DNA of 64,000 bases from Lathyrus oleraceus (taxonomy: Eukaryota > Streptophyta > Magnoliopsida > Fabales > Fabaceae), in contig NC_066581.1 of the NCBI RefSeq assembly GCF_024323335.1, positions 440,287,816 to 440,351,815 of the forward strand, read 5' to 3'. Both the position numbers and the translations under genes were made by a program. Positions 58,601-64,000 of this stretch are shown here, piece by piece. Position 1 is the stretch's first letter, and every line of letters starts with the position of its first letter. The notes beneath the pieces were generated by a model. That model was not told the origin of the DNA and made no database searches. It was given only the letters and a program-made list of their open reading frames with translations.

Positions 58601-61538
58601 AATAACAGAAGAAATCCCCAAGGTATGAACACACCACCACACACATGCTGAACAAACGGGTACTCACACCAAAACAAAGAAAAGGGTGAACACACACACA
58701 CACAAAAAAAACAAAAGGGTGAACAAACAGAGACTCATCAAAAAGGGTGAACAAACACACGAAAATAACATAGCAAAAAAGAAAAAGGGTGCCCGGAGAG
58801 ATTGCTCAAAACCTGCCTACGTATCTCATCTGGTATGAGAATCAAGGCGACGTAGTTCCCCTTACCAGGGGTAAAACACTCTCCTAACCAGAGACCAGGG
58901 AGACAACAAACTAATAGGGAGACTAAGACTCGAGCCTAATAGTTGTCATGCAATCAATATCCCTAAGTTGAGGTCTCTAACTGCATTCAACTTCCTCAGA
59001 AATCAATCATACAACTCCTACAGAAATGGAGATGAGAAGAGGAAAGCAGATAAACACACCAGCACAAGTGAACAAGCATCACACACTATATCCATACAAG
59101 AGGCCCAAACAATGGGTGGGCTTTAGTCAAGAGGGGTCATATCAACCTCGACAAACAAGCCAAACTGTAAGGGTAATCAACTGGGCTCTTAACCACTGAC
59201 ATTGAACGTCAGGGTGAGCATATCAAAATGGTAATGAGGATGAGACCTCATAGCTCTTAACCCTGGCCAGGGTGAGTTCATGACACAGAAAGTGTGGGGA
59301 TCCAAAAAGTGGGATCCTATTCCACTTGACAGACTCTGGACAAAAGATCTGAGGCACATGTTCAGAAGCATCAGCACGTAGTGCGAGCATAAAGAACGAC
59401 ACACTGAATAACAGAGGATTGGCTACTAATCCCTTTTATCCGTCAATTGACTCTACTCTTGGAGGTCTTATCAAATATCACATGCCTCTCCTTGGAGGTC
59501 TTTGGGCACAATTGTAAACAAACAGAAACAGAGCCTCTGAAGGAGGACTTGCCAGCAAAATGCCTACCAAAAAGGTGACAGGACTTCCAGACTACATGAA
59601 GTAAGAAGCTAACTACCTGAGTGGTGTGTCAACCATAATCCAATGCTCAAGCAAGAGCAAAAGCAAGCAAGCAAATAAGGTACCTGTACAAAGACTAAAC
59701 AATTAGTACTTCAGTCATAAAACCATAAAACAAGCAATGAAACTCTCCAACAGTTACACAATTCAATGCATAATGCCCAAGCACTCAAATGAACTCATGA
59801 GCTCACCACATCACTTAAAAACCTACAAAACAAACATAAGTCAGAACTCAATTCATTTTGTATCTCACAAAGTGAGAACAAATCCAACCATCAATGATAA
59901 GTGTCCAAACCTGAAACACGAGACAAAGTTAGTTCATGTACAAAACCCTAGTACGAAGACAAGATTCAAAACCCAACCAAATGACCAAAACAGAACCCAT
60001 CCTTCTACACATCACATATTCAAACACTCCATCTAATATCCTCAAAAGGACCAGCATCAAATCAATAATCAAATGCCTCAAATTGCCTATGCCATGCAAT
60101 GACCAAAAATATGCACAAAATGAACTTCCAACTTAGAAAATTCATATCAAATTAGAAATACATGCAATGACTTTGAGATTTTTTGTACAAGTTTCTTATG
60201 TCATGAATGTTCAACATGCAAAAAATCAAATCCAGAATGAAAATGCACCAATTCAATGCCAAAAATGTGACATAAATTGTCACATTATTCTCTATGTGTC
60301 AAAAATGATGATAACATGTGAGAAAAATTCCAAACCAGTGACCTAAAATTCATGTCATGTATGAATGTTATGTATGCAAAAAATTGGATCAAATGGCTCA
60401 AGAATGAGGATTTCACAATGCATTGAATGCAATAGGTCAAATTAACACAATGTTGATTAAAAAATTCACAAATAAAAATCCAGACATCAACAATTCATGA
60501 AATCAGCATGATAAAAAAGTAGACATCCATACAAAACTATGAAAAAATTTGGGACTCATTTGGACTATTTTTGTATTTTTTATGAATTTTGTAAAATGAC
60601 TAAAATAATTGAATTAACAAATGAAAATGGAGGGAAACCAATAATTCAAATAAACATCAGAAAAATCACCAGCCATCAGATATGGCGCGCGCTAAAATCA
60701 ACGGCTCACATTCAAACATCATGAAACACTGCGTTTTATTAATGCGTCAGCATCCCAAGTCATCAGTCCAACACACGTGTGGCTGGTCAAACGCCTCTCC
60801 ACCAATCACTCTTCCACGCAGTGGCACACATGGCGCTCACGTGGCCAAACCCTAACATACACACAGACGCTGGAGCTACAGCTCCGGTCGTCTTCTCCAG
60901 CGAGCCCCACGGTGGCGCCGCCATGCAATTTTCCAGAAATTCCTCAAACTTATACCGTTCTGCTCGTCTTTCAATGAGGATTCCAAATATCACATTAGTT
61001 TAATCTAACTCTCCCTAGGTTTTGCAAATCGAAGGGAAGAAAATTCTAGATCCAAGCTTTCAGTTGCAATTACATCCTCAATTTTCACTCAATTTCAATT
61101 CTAAATACATATCCATGCTCTACTCAACTAACTCTACAATCCTATGATCAAAAATCAGCAAAAGGAGAGATCGAAATTTGAGTCACCTGGAAATGGAAGT
61201 CTCTGAAACCGTGTCCTCACGCGCGCATCTGCTCCAGATCTTCTCCCTTGCACCTCTTTTGAAGCTTTAAGCAAAAAGTAGTGGTTGAAACCTCTTGAAT
61301 TTGCCTCAATTTCCAAAATCCATTAACATGAGATTGCTCTTGCAGTGCTTGAATTCTTGAGATATAACTCTAAATAATGGATGATTCTTGATTAGTGAAG
61401 CATGAGGATCAAGAATATGTAAGAATCTTTGAGGTTTGTGTGGAGAAAAATGGAAATTCTAAGAGAGAGAAAATTGAGAGAGTTCTTGAATTTTTAGATC
61501 TGAAAAGTTAGTTATGGTAGTTATGATTAGGGTTTCTG

Positions 61539-61546
61539 TTTATATA
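61539..61546 (-). promoter_or_regulatory. Putative TATA box, Tat-4 LTR
   Basis: TATATAAA on the minus strand, at the position equivalent to TATAAAAGG of Ogre-2 within the shared LTR core. Confidence 0.5.
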
Positions 61547-62801
61547 TCCTTTGCTAATGACAATGTTAATCACCTTTTCCATTGGTTAATCATGATTAGT
61601 GAGTTGTGAAGCCATTTGCAAAAAATGAAAATTGACACTTCATGGCCATAATACACGTGAAACATCCCATGCTAAGGCTTCAATCCACTCATGAACAACC
61701 AAGGGCTAGGATTGAAATGTTATTTGGCTTGTATCTTAAGCCAAAAATGAATGGTGAAGATTCACTTTAATTTGAACATGTGTGAAATAATGAGCATACA
61801 CACTTTTCCCATGCATGGCAAAGCTCATTTTGAGATGTCTTGAACATGAGAAGCATTTTGCAAAAAGAATGAACCAATTTGAAGCATTATATCAAAAGTT
61901 ATGCCATTTTGAATTTCCATGCACACTTTGTGATCAAATGACCATAACTCCCTAACCATTCATCATATGGACATGAATTAGGACTTTTTGGAAAGGGGAG
62001 ACAAAGATCTACAACTTTCATGTTCACCAAAAATCCATTTGAAACTTCTTTGATATTTAAAAGTCAAGTTGAAAGTGGACTAAAAACTTGCCAAATTTGG
62101 AAACTTTGAATTATAGGTCACTTTCCATTTTCAGTAACGTTTGCCATGACCTTTGAATCTTCAAGATGGATGTTTAGAATGATAAATGAACCCCATTTGA
62201 ACATGATTGAGGTGTCTCAACTCATTTCCCCACCTCATAGCCCTCAGTTGACTGCATAGTTGATTTTTTTTTGTCCTCAGATGACCTTGAAATGCCTTGA
62301 TCCACTTGAGCCTCTGCCACTTGGGGAAATTGCTCAAAACTTAAACCCTAGCTCATGTAAGCCCCTTATGATAATCATGTGATCCTCATCCCAAGAAAAT
62401 ACCTCATCTCTTTGAGAAACCCTAGTTGGAAGAATGGCATTGATTAAGGTTGACCAGAGGTCACAACCCTAATCCAAAGGAACTTGAGAATGAACTATGA
62501 AACCCTTGATGATGATAGAGCCATGATGATGGTAATATATCCTTACAAACAAGATGATGCTCAAGACCTTTGAAGAATCAAGAAACCCTAATTGAAGCTC
62601 ATACCCTCAGATGGTTGATAATCAATTCATAGAGACCCTCAGGCTTGAATCATGTAACTTCTCCATCTTTTGAAAAGACTTTGGAGGATGACCTTCTTAT
62701 TTCCATATGATATGCAAAATGCAATTCCTAATGCTCTAAGCATGAAATGCAATGTGTCAAACTAGTCTCAAGAAGAGGAGGGCAAATTTTGAGGTGTTAC
62801 A

Positions 62802-63161
62802 GTAGACAATGGGTTTATCCATCCAAACACAAAATGTAAATAAACTTGTATATTCTCTTCTCATCTCTTCAATCATGTTTGCACAAATAAACTTTCACAA
62901 AACAACAACCTTGCAACAAGTATGAAAAGGGCTCCCTAGGAGTACCTAGGATGTTTTGGGTGCCTAACACCTTCCCATTGCATAACCAACCCCCTTACCC
63001 ATATCTCTGTTTCTCTTTTTCTAGTTTTTGTTAAAACTTTTAGGTTTTTGTTCGCTCTCTAACCATTCCTTTGGATAAATAGAAGTGCGGTGGCGACTCG
63101 ACTTGTATGATTTACCTTGGATTTAGTCAATATCTCTAATGGTAACGAATACCCCGCTACA
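62802..63161 (+). mobile_element. 3' end of a fifth LTR (Ogre-2-like), cut by Tat-4
   Basis: Matches the last 360 bp of the Ogre-2 LTR in opposite orientation (TGGGTTTATCCATCCAAACA, GGGCTCCCTAGGAGTACC) and ends CCCCGCTACA. PBS-like TGGCGACTC is at 63091-63099. No primer-binding site follows, so it is either the 3' LTR or a solo LTR. It is the oldest recognisable layer of the nest. Confidence 0.88.
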
Positions 63162-64000
63162 ATATCCTACAATTTTAATCATATGAAAATGATTCCAAGC
63201 TTAAAGTTACTCTAAATACAATTCCAAACAACTTTCATGTTGAGACCTAGAGCTAGTTTTGCTTGGAAAAGCATTTTATATGTTGAAACATTATAGGTCA
63301 TTTTGTCTAGACCATAATTTGAAAGTCAACTTCCCAAGGCCATAACTTGCTCAATTTTTATGAGATGAAAGATTTCCAAGTTTCAAAAAAAAATTAAAGA
63401 TGTCTACTTCAACTTTGATGTTTGTAGTGAGAGCTAATTCAACTTTTATGAGCATGTGATATGAGGATACATTATAGGTCATTTTTTCCCTATACCATTG
63501 AACAAGTGATTTTCCTCAACATCAAAAATGCATAACTCTATCATTCTAAATCCAAATGACATGAAACTAGTGACCATTTTTAAGGTCTTAGAAAGAAATA
63601 CAACTTTGATGAATACATGTTTCATATTTGAAGCTCACATAAAAAGGTAAGCAAGGTGGAATATTGAGATATATGGCTTAACACTTAGAAACATTTTCAA
63701 CATGTTGAAATTTCCAAACTTCCACATCAAAATTCACCATGATCCAAGTTCCAAGTGAAAAACTGTGCAACATCAAACTTGTTCCCCTTGATCTAAGCTT
63801 TCTGAAGAGTCCTATTTCATGCATTTTGGATGAGATTTTCTAGGGTTGCGCATGGTCTTAACTGGGTTGTATCATTGGAAGAAATCAAATACTCAAAATC
63901 CCATTTCATATTGCCTTGACATCCAAGCCTCATTTGAACTTCAGAACAGTTGTACATGGATCAAATTGGATTGCTTCATGGACCGGTACATGCCCATGCA
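63162..64000. repeat. Repeat-like flank, probably another LTR
   Basis: No gene. A loose module of about 180 bp recurs (ATTATAGGTCATTTT at about 63289 and 63470) with phrases such as CATAACT, CAACTTTGATG and GACATGAAAC. These resemble the U3 parts of the Ogre-1, Ogre-2 and Tat-4 LTRs. Most likely a degenerate LTR that was the target of the fifth element. Confidence 0.5.

Larger units (their letters stand above)
57573..62801 (-). mobile_element. Tat-4 5' LTR, mosaic
   Basis: About 5.2 kb, sense TGTAACACCTC to TTTTCGCA. The inner end (57573 to about 59060) and outer end (about 62412-62801) are specific to this family. The 3.35 kb between them aligns with the Ogre-2 LTR (about 40825-44185) with high similarity by eye, including the promoter region. 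The inner part has two minisatellites (58103-58325 and 58451-58600). The outer edge abuts an LTR fragment of another element, so the target duplication should be GTAGA (62802-62806), its partner off-window. Confidence 0.85.

Noticed and set aside
63162..64000. Unique host DNA at the right edge
   Set aside because: Internal repetition and LTR-like phrases suggest another degenerate LTR.

Overview
This window is plant nuclear DNA made entirely of nested long-terminal-repeat (LTR) retrotransposons. The four elements with readable coding sequence belong to the Ty3/gypsy Tat clade, and three of them are of Ogre type. Giant LTRs (2.1-5.2 kb), an extra ORF before gag, a short intron between protease and reverse transcriptase, a second (archaeal-type) RNase H, a repeat-rich 3' UTR and a tRNA-Arg-like primer-binding site are all established Ogre hallmarks. 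Together they point to a legume of tribe Fabeae (pea, vetch, faba bean, Lathyrus). The exact species cannot be read from the sequence. I found no host gene, rRNA, tRNA or CRISPR array.

Layout, from innermost to outermost. (1) Ogre-1, 8487-30987, minus strand, is a complete 22.5 kb element with two 3980 bp LTRs and a 5 bp target duplication GCATG. (2) Ogre-1 sits in the integrase of Ogre-2 (minus strand; from before base 1 to 8486, resuming 30988-44459). (3) Ogre-2 sits in ORF1 of Ogre-3 (plus strand; 44460-52055, left part off-window). (4) Ogre-3 sits in the RT of Tat-4 (minus strand; 52056-62801, a diverged family without ORF1, 3' half off-window). (5) Tat-4 sits in the LTR of a fifth element (plus strand; 62802-63161). 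Bases 63162-64000 are repeat-like flank. The order of insertion is therefore 5, 4, 3, 2, 1, and decay broadly agrees: Ogre-1 has one stop and one frameshift, Ogre-2 has several stops plus lost catalytic residues, and Ogre-3 has two large deletions.

How the parts work: transcription starts in the 5' LTR. The leader carries the primer site and a strong hairpin. ORF1 (function unknown), Gag and protease are read from unspliced RNA. Removing a 256-280 nt phase-2 intron joins protease in frame to RT, RNase H, archaeal RNase H and integrase. The 3' UTR (about 2.8-4.7 kb) lies between integrase and the 3' LTR.

The most unusual signals are RNA-structural. The 3' UTR arrays hold two families of small hairpins whose stems covary between copies. 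They also hold many 12-14-mers (one 16/18 match) equal to the reverse complement of the element's own primer-binding site. The intron acceptor lies inside a hairpin in all four readable elements, with a different stem sequence in Tat-4. The Tat-4 LTR is a mosaic with an Ogre-2-like core.
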